A stretch of DNA of 64,000 nt from Vulcanisaeta sp. JCM 14467. Its GTDB lineage: Archaea > Thermoproteota > Thermoprotei > Thermoproteales > Thermocladiaceae. The DNA is taken from the NCBI RefSeq assembly GCF_001316245.1, contig NZ_BBDM01000006.1:1-64000 (forward strand), in the 5' to 3' direction. The notes beneath the pieces were generated by a model that worked only from the letters and a program-made list of their open reading frames with translations, was not told where the DNA came from and searched no databases. How positions within the stretch are numbered: the first letter of the stretch is position 1; every line of letters starts with the position of its first letter. The translations under genes were made by a program, and so were the position numbers. Positions 28,893 to 39,011 of the stretch are shown here, one piece after another.

Positions 28893-29210
28893 GGTACGTA
28901 GTAATTGATGTTTACCCAAGAGAATTCCTTGACGATGTAATTCCTGAGCTGAATGCTTGGTTTAGGCTATTTGCTGGTAAGGATGCAATTAATACAGAAC
29001 TGAAGGTGATTACGAAGCATGAGAGTAAGGGTAGGTTGATTATTCAGGTACCAATAACCTACTTAAGTACTTGAGGTCTTCGGTCGTGATGGTAGGTAGG
29101 GATAGGGGGTGGCGGTAATCACAGTTAAGGTGACTGGGACCATGAGGAAAGCCTTGGCAATAGCGTCCTCGGTGCCCTACCTATTCAATGAGTTTTATGA
29201 ACAGGCCTGA
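28889..29210 (+). CDS. rnp2: RNase P protein component 2 (Pop5), two frameshifts
   Basis: Only the first 61 residues (MRYVVIDVYPREFLDDVIPE) are in one frame. Adding one base near 29063 gives LLKYLRSSVVMVGRDRG, and one G near 29108 gives GVAVITVKVTGTMRKALAIA, the Pop5 block with the conserved S/TGT motif, then an acidic C-terminus ending FYEQA at TGA 29208. Repaired length about 107 residues, short for Pop5. It overlaps rnp3 (ATGA) and completes the RNase P pair. Identification rests on the Rpp30 neighbour plus the SGTxRKA-like motif. Confidence 0.8.
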
Positions 29211-29304
29211 TCAGCTCGTCGTGAGTTCCTCACGGCTCAGTTTTGATACCCGTCATCACACAATGACTAGAGAACAGCGCACTTAAATTATTTTATCACC
29301 GCCA

Positions 29305-29796
29305 CTATAGCGGTGTTGCCTGCCTAATGCTGTAGTAATTTCTGTTGTAGTATATTAATGGTAATTTATTATTCATTATCTGTGCATCAACAATCTCTCC
29401 AATGAATATCGTGTGATCACCACCTGGGTACTTAGCCGTGACTCTACAGTCAAGGTATGCTATTGCGCCCTCGATTATTGGCGAGCCTGTCTTCGCGATC
29501 CTAATTTTCAGTCCCTTAAACCTCTCCTTCCTGGGTGCTGTCGCGAATTTAATGGCAAGGTCCTTCATATCATCAGGTAGTATGTTAACCGCATAAACTT
29601 TCGACTTATCAATCGCCTCATGACTAGCCAACCTCTTATCAATCGCTATAAGTACTAATGGTGGATCAAGGGACAGGGATGTGAATGAATTAACCGTGAG
29701 CCCATAATACTCATTATTATAGACCGTGGTGACAATCGTAACACCCGTTGGGTAATTTCTCATTATTGCCTTTAGCAGTTCACTCGATATGGACAT
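29305..29796 (-). CDS. Flavin reductase-like FMN-binding protein
   Basis: 163 residues of the split-barrel flavin reductase family: MRNYPTGVTIVTTVYNNEYY, the FMN-contacting GLTVNSFTSLSLDPPLVLIAI, and the C-terminal GGDHTIFIGEIVDA with the conserved GDH block. Reduces FMN or binds it for a partner oxygenase/oxidoreductase that is not seen here. A GTATTTTAAC element about 27 bases upstream suggests its own promoter, 12 bases from the end of the peptide transporter ATPase gene. Confidence 0.88.
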   Translation of the reverse strand: MSISSELLKAIMRNYPTGVTIVTTVYNNEYYGLTVNSFTSLSLDPPLVLIAIDKRLASHEAIDKSKVYAVNILPDDMKDLAIKFATAPRKERFKGLKIRIAKTGSPIIEGAIAYLDCRVTAKYPGGDHTIFIGEIVDAQIMNNKLPLIYYNRNYYSIRQATPL

Positions 29797-29807
29797 TACG
29801 GCATTAT

Positions 29808-30871
29808 TTACGTTAGTGTTAAAATACTTTGCGTCTGTATCTCTTTCAAATTAATCATTTTTTTAACATATAACCAGCATTTTACAAATACACCAGGTCT
29901 TGCCTCGACCACGGGTGGCTCCTGCTTCTTACAAATATCCATTGCGAACGGGCATCTTGGGTGGAACCTACAACCCGGCGGTGGGTTGGCAAGGTTTGGC
30001 GGTTCACCAGGGGCTACTTTCCTCTCCCTCAACCTATTACTTGGGTCTGGGTCTGGTATTGCCTCAATGAGTGATTGGGCATATGGGTGGAGTGGGTTCT
30101 TAACCACATCCCTAAATGGCCCATACTCTGCAAATTGACCGGCATACATTATCAGTATGTAATCACTGAAGTACTTCGCCGTAGATATGTCGTGGGTTAT
30201 GTACATAAACGCCATCTTATGTCTCTGCTGGATTTCCTTGAGTATTGTCAATATCTCAACCCTTATTGAAGCGTCGAGCATTGAAACAGGCTCATCAGCG
30301 ACTATAAAGTCTGGGTTCGTTATTATGGCCCTCGCAATGGCAACCCTCTGCCTCTGCCCGCCACTGAGCATGTGTGGGTACTTATTAATGAAGTCCTCAG
30401 GTGGCGTTAACTTAACCTCCTCAAGGGCCTGTATATCCTCTCCTCCCTCTCCTCATGAGGTACTCCCTGAACCATTAATGGCTCCTCAAGTATGAAGTGT
30501 ATGCTGTGGAATGGATTAAGGCTTGAGTATGGGTCTTGGAACACCATGCTAACCCTCCTCCTGAACCCAATCCTCTTTAAATCATCCTCCTTCATATGCG
30601 TTATTTCATTACCATCAAAGTAAATCTCGCCAGATATGGGTTCAAGAAGCCTAATTAGCGTTCTACCCAGCGTGGTCTTGCCACTACCCGACTCACCAAC
30701 TACGGCTAATGTGATCCCTCTATCAATGCTTAGGCTAATATCATCAACGGCCTTAACATACCTAGGCTTTGCAAATAGACCAGGCTTTATCGTGTAGTAA
30801 GTCCTTAATCTATGGGCAACGACTAAACTATCCTTTCTAACCCATGGTGCATCCTCGAAGACCTCAGGCAT
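29808..30871 (-). CDS. Peptide ABC transporter ATPase (DppF/OppF), frameshifted
   Basis: Second ATPase of the peptide uptake system. Walker A VGESGSGKTTLGR, Q-loop MVFQDPYSSLNP, and after one added G near 30434 (IYRALEEVKLTPPEDF) the signature MLSGGQRQRVAIARA and Walker B FIVADEPVSMLD. The C-terminus carries the oligopeptide-transporter tail NPPPGCRFHPRCPFAMDIC, including cysteines typical of Opp/Dpp ATPases. Has its own TATA box (30893-30903). About 354 residues. Confidence 0.9.
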
Positions 30872-30892
30872 ATAGCATTATGCCTTTCAGGA

Positions 30893-30903
30893 ATTATTTA
30901 AAA
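30893..30903 (-). promoter_or_regulatory. TATA box of dppF-like gene
   Basis: TTTAAATAAT on the minus strand about 27 bases before the ATG at 30871; separates this ATPase from the other transporter genes transcriptionally. Confidence 0.45.
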
Positions 30904-30944
30904 GCCTAACCTATATTTGAGTTTATAATTTATTTGTTCATAAA

Positions 30945-31930
30945 TTACTTATATAGCCAACAAGCCACCAGGTGCTTCTTGCTAGACTTACCCTCGAGCT
31001 CCACCATTGGTGGCTCCTTAGCATCGCAGAGACCCCTTAGGTAATCCCTATCTCTGTAGAATGGGCATCTTGGGTGGAACCTACAACCCGGCGGTGGGTT
31101 TATCAGGCTTGGTACCTCACCGGGTATGAACGATAGGGTCTTATCGGTCCTTAGTGTTGGCACGCTAGATATTAAGCCTGAGTGTATGGGTGACTTGGAT
31201 TTCCATAAATATCCTCAGCACCGCCTATCTCCACCATCTTCCCAGCATACATTATTGCGATAGAATCAGCTAGCTCGCTTGCCAATGCCAAGTCATGGGT
31301 TACGAATATGTACGATAGCTTATACTCCCACTTAAGCTTCTTGAGTAGGTTCATTATGTTCGCTTGTGTTATTACGTCAAGGGCCGAGGTTGGTTCGTCG
31401 AGTATGACGACTTTAGGATGGGCCATTATGGACATGGCTATTATGACCCTCTGCTTCATACCGCCGCTTAGTTGGTGAGGATACCTATTCACTAGATCCC
31501 TGGGCAATCCGACGGATTCCAAGGCATCCATTGCCATCTTCAAAGCCTCATCCTTATTAGTCCCCTGCAGGAGTAGCGGTTCAATCATTTGGTCGCCAAT
31601 TTTTATTACTGGGTTTAAGGCATTCATAGATGCTTGAGGCACCATGGCAATCTTTTTCCACCTTATCTCCTTCCTAAACTCTTCCTCAGGTATATGGAGA
31701 ATCTCCTTACCATCTAGGTAAACTTCACCATCAACAAGCGTTACATTCCTCTCCCAAACCCTAACGAGCAATTTAGCCAATGTTGACTTACCACTGCCTG
31801 ACTCACCAACAACTGCTAGTGTCTCTCCCTCATTTAGCTCAAAGGACACATTATCAACGGCCTTAACAATGCCCTTCGTCGTCGCGTAGTAAAGTCTCGC
31901 ATTTCTAACCTCAAGCAGCGCCATGCCCAT
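30945..31930 (-). CDS. Peptide ABC transporter ATPase (DppD/OppD), frameshifted
   Basis: First ATPase of the peptide importer. Walker A VGESGSGKSTLAK, Q-loop MVPQASMNALNP, signature QLSGGMKQRVIIAMS, Walker B VVILDEPTSALD. One G is missing near 31173: restored, HPYTQGLISSVPTLRTDK leads to the oligopeptide-type tail SLINPPPGCRFHPRCPF with its cysteines. About 328 residues. The ATG at 31930 overlaps the stop of the permease gene (TGATG), so it is translated with dppC. Confidence 0.9.
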
Positions 31931-33353
31931 CACCCATACCTAAGCCTTGGGTTGACCACGGGTTCCGAAGCCATTGCCGTTAATATAAATACTACCGCCA
32001 CAAAGGCTATGAGGAGCCCTGGCGGTATGACCCACCACCAGTAGCCTGACGTTAATGCGCCAAACTCATCGGCGTAGTAGAGTAGTGTACCCCATGTTGG
32101 GTATCAGAGCCTGCTAGGCCGAGGAAGTTGATAGATGATAGGGTCAATATTGCGCCGGGTACGTTAGTGACGAGTAAATATAGGATGAATGGGATTATCT
32201 GGGGCAGTATGTGGTTCCTCAGGATCCACATCCTACTGGCGCCCGCTATTACTGCGGACTCTATGTATTGGGCATTCCTTATCTGCATTATCATAGCCCT
32301 AATAATCCTAGCCGAGGCGCCCCAGGATACGATTGCCAGGAATATAACCGCATCCCAAATACTCCATCCAAATAGGACTGAGAACACTATCAGTAGTGGG
32401 AAGGCGGGTAGTAATATTACGAAGTCCGTAAGCCTCATTAAGGCTTCATCAATTAACCCACTATAGAACCCAGCAACAATGCCTATTATTACGGCTATAA
32501 CCACGATTATCAATGCGGAGAGGAGACCAACGGCGAGGTCTATCGGGAATCCGGCTAACAAGCCAAGCCATAGGTCATGCCCCTCATTATCAGTACCCAT
32601 CAAACCATATATCTGTCCCTGAAGTACTATCTCTAGGTCCTTCCTATTAATTACTGATGAGTTTTGTGAAAATACGTAAAATACCATGGTGAACCTATAC
32701 GGTCCCTTTAATGGCACTAACTTACCATCATCAACCGTGTAGAATAGGTATGGTGTTGCTGAAGACCCGGTGGGCACGACATCACTAATGTGGTACTCCT
32801 CACTATAGAATAGGTTGACTTGGCTCACGACCTCAGGACTTACGCCCAGTGTTGTTACCCTGGTGTTTATGGGTAATGGACCCAGCGTTATTTTACTCCC
32901 ATCGGGCCTGTATATGGTTATTGAAACTACTGGGGGTTGGGACATGCTGTAGATGGCTGGATTATTAATTACTATGAATATTTCATTCCATGGCTTATCA
33001 TACTCATAATTAACGTTAAACGTCACCGTAATGTAGGTAACACCGTCCTGATGCTGGACAGTAAATGTGTAGTCATTCACGTAAATCTGCGGCGAATAGA
33101 CAGGGCCCATTATTGAGTCAATCCAGGCAGGCGGTGCATATTGCGGGTTCAACTGCCAGTACTTGGGGTTATTCCATACCCTCGCAAAATTGGGTGGTAA
33201 GGTGACGAGCGCGTACACCGACACCACTATTAAAACTATGAATAATGCAGCCGCGACCTTACCAGTACCTGACGAGAAGAATTCCCTAACTATTTCACTT
33301 GGGGTCATTCCAAGTATTCTGAACTCACGCTGTTTCCTAGCCATGCCCACCAC
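31930..33353 (-). CDS. Peptide ABC transporter permease (DppC-like), frameshifted
   Basis: One membrane segment at about 31-52 is followed by a large extracytoplasmic domain (about residues 55-240, beta-rich, FTVQHQDGVTYITVTFNV) and then the core permease helices with the EAA-type loop GASRMWILRNHILPQ. One C is missing near 32103; after it FLGLAGSDTPTWGTLLYYAD and a final segment with VVNPRLRYG complete the protein. About 474 residues, longer than bacterial DppC because of the extracytoplasmic insertion. Coupled to the OppD-type gene and 1 base from dppB. Confidence 0.88.
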
Positions 33354-33354
33354 C

Positions 33355-34488
33355 TCACTCCCTTAGTCTTGGATCGAGCATTATGTACACGATCTCCATT
33401 ATAAATATAATCACAATATAAAGCAGTGTCGATGCGTACGTCAAAGCAACCACAACAGGTAGGTCAGGCGTTGGGGATTGAACAATGGCTATATTATATA
33501 CATAGCCCAACCCCCACCAGTGGAACACCATTTCAGTAACTAAGAAGCCTCCAAATATTATGAAGGGTATTGTTATGAAAACACTCGTTAATATTGATGG
33601 AGCAGCAGGCCTTAATATGTATCTATTCACCACGTGACCCTCGGGCAATCCCTTAATCTTTGCAAAGGTCACGAAATCCTCCTGGGAGATATTAAGCACC
33701 ACCGTCCTCGCGAAATAGGCCCAACCCCCAATATTGATTATGAGCACAGTCACCAAAGGCAGTATGAGGTGCCATAATAAGTCAAGGGCTGCCTGCGGTA
33801 TTGCGAATACCTTGATCGGGTCTGTTAACCATAATTCATAGTACCTTGGGCTTATTATACCACCTGTTGGGAAGTAGATTGGTGAGTGGATTTGGGCTAG
33901 GTAAAATGAGAACACCAGTAGCATTACTATGCCCAACCACCACTGTGGTATGCCGTTGGATAGTGCTGCATAATACATGACTGCCCTATCCGACTTAGAG
34001 CCATACTTAAGGGCTGACCTAAGCCCAATCTCTATGCCGATGAAGGCGCTCAGTAGTATTCCGAAGGTGTCGAGTAGTATCGTGCCTGGTAATGCCGATA
34101 ATATTATGTCAACGACCTTACCACCACCGACATTACCATACTCACTTGGGAAGTATGCGTAGCCCCAGTTAAAGACGATCATGTTATACATTATGTAAAG
34201 CGTCCTAATGGCGGGTGGTTTATTAAGCCCATAGGCGTTCTCCAACTCCGTCACTATTTGCGTCTGCAGCTGCTGTATTTGTGTGGAGTTATAGTGCCCG
34301 TGAAGCATTAACTGCCTTATTATTGACTTAGTCTCCATCATTATCTCATCCTTAAGTATCTTCGAGGCAGGGCCCGCCAATGCGAAGGATATTACAAAGA
34401 GCACTATGAATAGTAAAACGACTAATGTGGCAGCCCTAACAGCAAGTGTCCTTGCAAGACCCATCGAACTTGAAGAAAATCCTCGCAT
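33355..34488 (-). CDS. Peptide ABC transporter permease (DppB-like)
   Basis: 377 residues: membrane segment at 14-37, an extracytoplasmic stretch (about 40-120) and the permease core with VVVALTYASTLLYIV and the EAA loop FAKIKGLPEGHVVNRYILRPA. Ends with DPRLRE, typical of DppB-type permeases (DPRLR). Intact. Second in the minus-strand run substrate-binding protein - DppB - DppC - DppD. Confidence 0.9.
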   Translation of the reverse strand: MRGFSSSSMGLARTLAVRAATLVVLLFIVLFVISFALAGPASKILKDEIMMETKSIIRQLMLHGHYNSTQIQQLQTQIVTELENAYGLNKPPAIRTLYIMYNMIVFNWGYAYFPSEYGNVGGGKVVDIILSALPGTILLDTFGILLSAFIGIEIGLRSALKYGSKSDRAVMYYAALSNGIPQWWLGIVMLLVFSFYLAQIHSPIYFPTGGIISPRYYELWLTDPIKVFAIPQAALDLLWHLILPLVTVLIINIGGWAYFARTVVLNISQEDFVTFAKIKGLPEGHVVNRYILRPAAPSILTSVFITIPFIIFGGFLVTEMVFHWWGLGYVYNIAIVQSPTPDLPVVVALTYASTLLYIVIIFIMEIVYIMLDPRLRE

Positions 34489-34574
34489 TATTTAAGCCTT
34501 ACTAACGTTATGTAGGTCAATCTAGAATAAATATAAGAAAATTGATTTTGAGGAAAATTATTTTACGTAATTAA

Positions 34575-37257
34575 TTATTTCCTTCTTCTAATAGCTAGCC
34601 ATACACCAATTGCAATTATTATAACAACTATAATCACTATTATTGCTATCAATAGTGTTATGCTTACGGCCGGCGCCTTCGTCACCTTAGACGTTATAGA
34701 TGTTACGTTAGTTGGTGGAGGCGGTGGTGATACCGTTAGTGATGTTACGTACTGTACGGGTATCTTAACAATATTCGTAAACGCATATAGCAATAACTCA
34801 TAGGTGCCTGGCGTTAGTGTCGCGGTTACGTTACGCGGTATTGCCACCGTAAGCACACCAGGCGTTGTTGATGAGGCAAAGGTCTCATAGATTATCTGCA
34901 GTGGCTGGGTTTATCAGGTACACATATGCCTCTGGGTTACCAACAGCGCTTATACTAACGGTGAGCGTTGCAGTTGCGTTTGCCGTTATCGTAGCTGGCG
35001 ATATCGAGGTTATGCTCGGTATTAAGTTTGTCGGTACTGAAGTGACGCCAAGCTTTACGAAGACCTGGTTGAACCAGTACGTGTAGTTATATGGATAACC
35101 ATTCCACCTAACGAGGATTGCGGACTGCGGCGTTACCGTCGTTATGCTCTTCAGTATGTATGGTCCATTACTAATCCAGAAGTTACCGTACGTGTTATAG
35201 AAGTTCAGGGCATCCTCATAGTCCTGTATCGCAGTAGCCGTGGCATTAGTCCCTAGGAAGTTGTAATCATCGACAATGGCCCAGGATCCATTATCCCATA
35301 TGTACCCAGTCTTAATCCAATTCTGCAACACGCTCGCCAGGTACTGGTTGAACTGCGATGACCTAAAGTCGGCTTGCGGTATACTTAATGACTGGTGTTC
35401 GCCACTCGTGAATGCGTACTTACCCTGCTGATACGCATAGAACTCTAAAGCGTAATCAACCCATGGATTAGCAAACGTTGGGAAGCCTGGGGCGTAGTAG
35501 GCAGCCACGAAGTTAGGGTCTGGGAACCAGTAGTTGCCGTAAATGACTACCGTACCATTCGGGAAGAACTGCATACCAACAATCGTCTGCACAGTTGGAA
35601 CTATTGCACCACCAATATCGCTTGCAGTTGCTTCATTAGGACCTAGGTCTGGCGCGCCGGTCGTGGTTGTTGCGGCTAGATCGAACCACGTGTAGTAGAA
35701 GAAGATTACGTCTGCCATGCTTATTGGCTGTCCATCCTGCCAGTACTGGCCGAGCCACGTGCCGTTGAAGTATAGGTAAACGATTGACTTAGCGTAATGT
35801 CCGGGTCCGATGTCCTGCCACTTCTCAGTTGTTGCATTCCAAATAACGGCATCAGATGGTACTGGGAATATTGCTGAGCCGTTTGGACTGATTATTGCGT
35901 TCCAAGCGCCCCTAATCGGCATTGGTTCGCCAGTGAATGGGTTGTAGAATGCGAATGGATCGCTGGTGAACTCCTGAATGACATCATCTGAATAAGTATC
36001 TATTTCAATAAACCATTGGAAGTTATTCCATGGGAACTCACTCACGTGGAACATACCAACATTAAGCGTGTTGGGGTGAGTCGTTGAGTATGCGAACTTA
36101 ATACCGAGTGGCCACTCTAGGCCGAATATGCTGGGCATCCAGTTAGTGAGGTTCTGTACCGGGTATGGGAATGTGGCCGCCACTAGCCATACCCTAACCG
36201 CCTGCTGGAAGCAGTCATAGAGTGCAGTCTTTGAGTAGCTCTCGAACTGCTGCAGTGATGTGAAGTTGCCTTCAGCGGCCCAGTTGGTTATTGTATCAAT
36301 TGTTGAGTTAGTGTACTGCCAGTAGCCAGTGACGCCCCAGCCAGGCATGTTGCCATACCATGATGCACAGAAGGATGCACCTGCGTAAGTGTCCCAAGGC
36401 TCTGGATATATGGTCCAGGCCTCGGTGTATATCTGCCACTCCATCTGTGCTGGGTTCGAGCCATAGATAATTGTTAATGCCTCTGATAAGTCGCCATATA
36501 TTGGACTAACCGTGAAGCCTAGACTCTCGAGCTCTGATGCAAACATCTGGCCAATGTTGTTTCTGAATGGGTCGTCCTTCCTGATGAAGAATATTATTGT
36601 GACGGGCTTTGGAGCTGTACTATTGGGTGGTATGTAGTACCACTGGTGGTTAATGTATAGTATTCTGCCGACCCATGGGTTATACATGCCGTCGAAGTTC
36701 GGCGTTGTGTTTATTGCCTGGAATAGGGCGAAGATTGATTGGTTAACGTATGTTGGGTCATAGTGTATATTGGCTTGAACAATCTCTGGCTGAATGAGGA
36801 GTTGGCTATCTATTGCGAATGGTCCCGGCCAGTCATACATGGGCGTTGCGTAGCCGGAGAATACCTGCGTAATTATTGCATGCCTATCAACTAGGTAATT
36901 CATTAGGAACCTGAACTGCCAGTAGGCGAATGGGTTGAATGTTGTGTTGCTTGGGTATGGGTTGAAGAGTAGGTCGTAGGCCGACGTTATTGCTGGGCTA
37001 ACCATCTGTATGCCTGGCGTGGTGCTTAACTGGGATAAAACATTAGGTGGTAAGGCGAATGGATTTAGGTAAATGTCGATTCTGCTGGATGTGAAGTATT
37101 GAACGGCCTCTGTGGGCGTTACCTCATATAGGTTTACCGTTGATGGCATTGTCTGTTGGGCATTGATGGCAAGACCAGCCATTACTAGTACTATTGCCAG
37201 TGCGGTTATTGCCAGTGCCAGCACCTTATTACTACTTATTCTTCCCTGTTGAGGCAT
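34575..37257 (-). CDS. Peptide ABC transporter substrate-binding protein, frameshifted
   Basis: About 893 residues: signal segment at 8-29, then a family 5 solute-binding domain with FRFLMNYLVDRHAIITQVF, DVIFFYYTWFDLA and WNGYPYNYTYW. After a frameshift near 34893 the C-terminus continues as a stalk with Pro/Thr/Ser content and ends in a membrane anchor (about 865-888) and RRRK. Binds peptides or sugars on the outside; the anchor replaces the bacterial lipid attachment. The TATA box at about 37276-37290 overlaps the end of the gene upstream. The frameshift here needs two missing C or one extra base. Confidence 0.87.
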
Positions 37258-37275
37258 AGCAAAATGCCCTGAACT

Positions 37276-37290
37276 AAGCTTTTAAGCTTT
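37276..37290 (-). promoter_or_regulatory. TATA box of the substrate-binding protein gene
   Basis: AAAGCTTAAAAGCTT on the minus strand, centred about 26 bases before the ATG at 37257. It is palindromic around TTAA, and overlaps the 3' end of the neighbouring gene. Confidence 0.5.
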
Positions 37291-37779
37291 TCCATGTATA
37301 TTAATTATTGATTCTATAAATCCAATTATTAATAATGCAATTACCATTATAAATAATATTGTGAGTACAATTGCTAATACATTAATCACCTCAGGTCTAT
37401 AAATACCAATTATTGTGATCTCCCCATTACCGATTGATGTTAGGTTAAGCCTAGTTATTGTTGTGAAGTTCAACTCCTTTAATTGATAAGGACCTAAACT
37501 GGCCGTGTAATAAAGCGTTAATGTTATGTTTGTCTCGGGTATCCACTTAATCACCGTTACATTAACGCCCAGGTTGCTATCGTTCGTCTCTAAAATAAGA
37601 AATATAATTTCTGAGGGATTTACGGTAAATGAACCATTAATCGGCAATCCTTTATAGTAATACTTAACACTAAAGGGATTTAATATTATGTACGTGGCAA
37701 GAACAACGGTAATTACACCAATTATGTAGGCGACAATCACAAACCTATTTCTAAGGACTTCGCGAAGCATGAGGAGCAC
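37282..37779 (-). CDS. Membrane protein with extracytoplasmic domain, unknown
   Basis: 165 residues: membrane segment at 13-34, a central beta-rich domain with several N-glycosylation-type sites (NITLT, NFTTI, NLTS), and a second membrane segment at about 134-156. Same strand as L39e, 18 bases after its stop. In many archaea L31e and aIF6 follow L39e; here this unknown gene does. No family recognised. Confidence 0.6.
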   Translation of the reverse strand: MLLMLREVLRNRFVIVAYIIGVITVVLATYIILNPFSVKYYYKGLPINGSFTVNPSEIIFLILETNDSNLGVNVTVIKWIPETNITLTLYYTASLGPYQLKELNFTTITRLNLTSIGNGEITIIGIYRPEVINVLAIVLTILFIMVIALLIIGFIESIINIHGKA

Positions 37780-37796
37780 TTATGGGATTTTTAATA

Positions 37797-37952
37797 TTAC
37801 ACCTTCAGCTTAGTTCTTCGCCAAAGCCTTCTCGCTGGATTCGTTAAGACCCTCCTATCGGTCCTTGCCGTAACCCAAATCGGCGGTGCCCTATTTGACT
37901 TATTCGCTGCCGCAAGCCTTAACTTCTTACCCAATGGTTTATTCCTGGCCAT
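37797..37952 (-). CDS. rpl39e: Ribosomal protein L39e
   Basis: 51-residue basic protein found by reading the minus strand: [20 protein letters not shown], then [11 protein letters not shown] and a C-terminal [11 protein letters not shown]. Lies in the tunnel-exit region of the large ribosomal subunit. Too short for automatic calls at 60 residues. Starts 5 bases after the PDCD5-type gene; S19e - PDCD5 - L39e is a conserved archaeal order. Confidence 0.93.
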   Translation of the reverse strand: MARNKPLGKKLRLAAANKSNRAPPIWVTARTDRRVLTNPARRLWRRTKLKV

Positions 37953-37957
37953 ACCCC

Positions 37958-38326
37958 TCACCTATACCTTATCCTGAACTCCCTATGGGTCTGTTTATAA
38001 ATTGTTTCCAGTATCTTCTTCAAGTCCTCATCCGTGATTGGAACCCTAATCCTGCCCGACTGGGCTAATGTGATTAACTGCTGCTCAAGGGCCTCAACAA
38101 GCTCTGGCTTAACGACCCTAAGATTATCAAGTCTCTCCCTAGCCTCAGGCGTAAGTATCACCCTGAGCACAGCCCTCCTCTGGGCAGCCAATTCCTGTCT
38201 CTTCCTCTCTTCCTCAATCTGCTTCTGAAGCTCCTGAAGCTTCCTCTGCCTAATGGCCTCAAGCTCGTCCTCACTCATTTCCTGCTCACCCCCTGTTTCC
38301 TCATCGTAATTCTCATCAATAGACAT
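37958..38326 (-). CDS. PDCD5-family DNA-binding protein
   Basis: 122 residues: acidic N-terminus, then a long charged helix ([19 protein letters not shown]) and the compact PDCD5 core [22 protein letters not shown], ending in a basic tail. Archaeal members bind DNA and are encoded between S19e and L39e, as here. Exact role not settled. Confidence 0.88.
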   Translation of the reverse strand: MSIDENYDEETGGEQEMSEDELEAIRQRKLQELQKQIEEERKRQELAAQRRAVLRVILTPEARERLDNLRVVKPELVEALEQQLITLAQSGRIRVPITDEDLKKILETIYKQTHREFRIRYR

Positions 38327-38403
38327 GACATATCAGGGAGTAGTGAACTCACTTATTAACCTTTATCTATCAACCCTAAACCTAGCGAATGCGCAACGAG
38401 GCG

Positions 38404-38925
38404 TTACTCAGTGGTCGTCTTTGGAGTTAGGTACTTAGCCAACTCGGGCCTCTGCTTGACTAACTCCTTTAGTATGTTTAGGGCAATTTTATCAAGTAAT
38501 GACCTACCCTGGGGCGTTAACACCCTACCCTCCTTAGTCTTCGCCACAAGACCCGCAGCCTCGAGTTGGTGAAGTATGTTCCTAATTATTGCACCACCAG
38601 CCTTCCTAGTCCTCTCACTCCTAACGGCAAAGCCTACCTTAGCCCTATAACTAAACGCCATCCTGAGACTGCCGAGTCCCACAGGGCCGTTTAGGTAGAT
38701 CTTCCTTAAAACTGCGGCTGCCCTTATGTACCACCAATCATCCTGCATTGGTGGCCTGTCCTTATTCGGCCCTGTCTTAACGAATAATGCCCACTCTGGC
38801 GGCTTTACCTGTGGCATGTTCTCCTTCAGGTACTTAGCCAATTCCTTAATTAATAGGTCCGCAGGTACGTCCTTAACGCTTACCAAGCCGATCAAAAATG
38901 CGGGGTAATTAGGGTTAATAAGCAT
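38404..38925 (-). CDS. rps19e: Ribosomal protein S19e
   Basis: Small-subunit protein with the winged-helix core: VKDVPADLLIKELAKYLKE, PPMQDDWWYIRAAAVLRKIY, GPVGLGSLRMAFSYRA and LEAAGLVAKTKEGRVLTPQG. 173 residues from the ATG at 38925; a TTG at 38886 gives MVSVKDVPADLL, the usual family start, and an A/T stretch TTATTAA about 32 bases upstream fits it, so the start is uncertain. Confidence 0.92.
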   Translation of the reverse strand: MLINPNYPAFLIGLVSVKDVPADLLIKELAKYLKENMPQVKPPEWALFVKTGPNKDRPPMQDDWWYIRAAAVLRKIYLNGPVGLGSLRMAFSYRAKVGFAVRSERTRKAGGAIIRNILHQLEAAGLVAKTKEGRVLTPQGRSLLDKIALNILKELVKQRPELAKYLTPKTTTE

Positions 38926-39011
38926 TTACTTGGCGTGGCCGCTCAATTTACGGTGGCGGCTAGCTATTGTTTAGGTAAAAGATATATGCAAGGAAATCTA
39001 CCATAGTAGTC

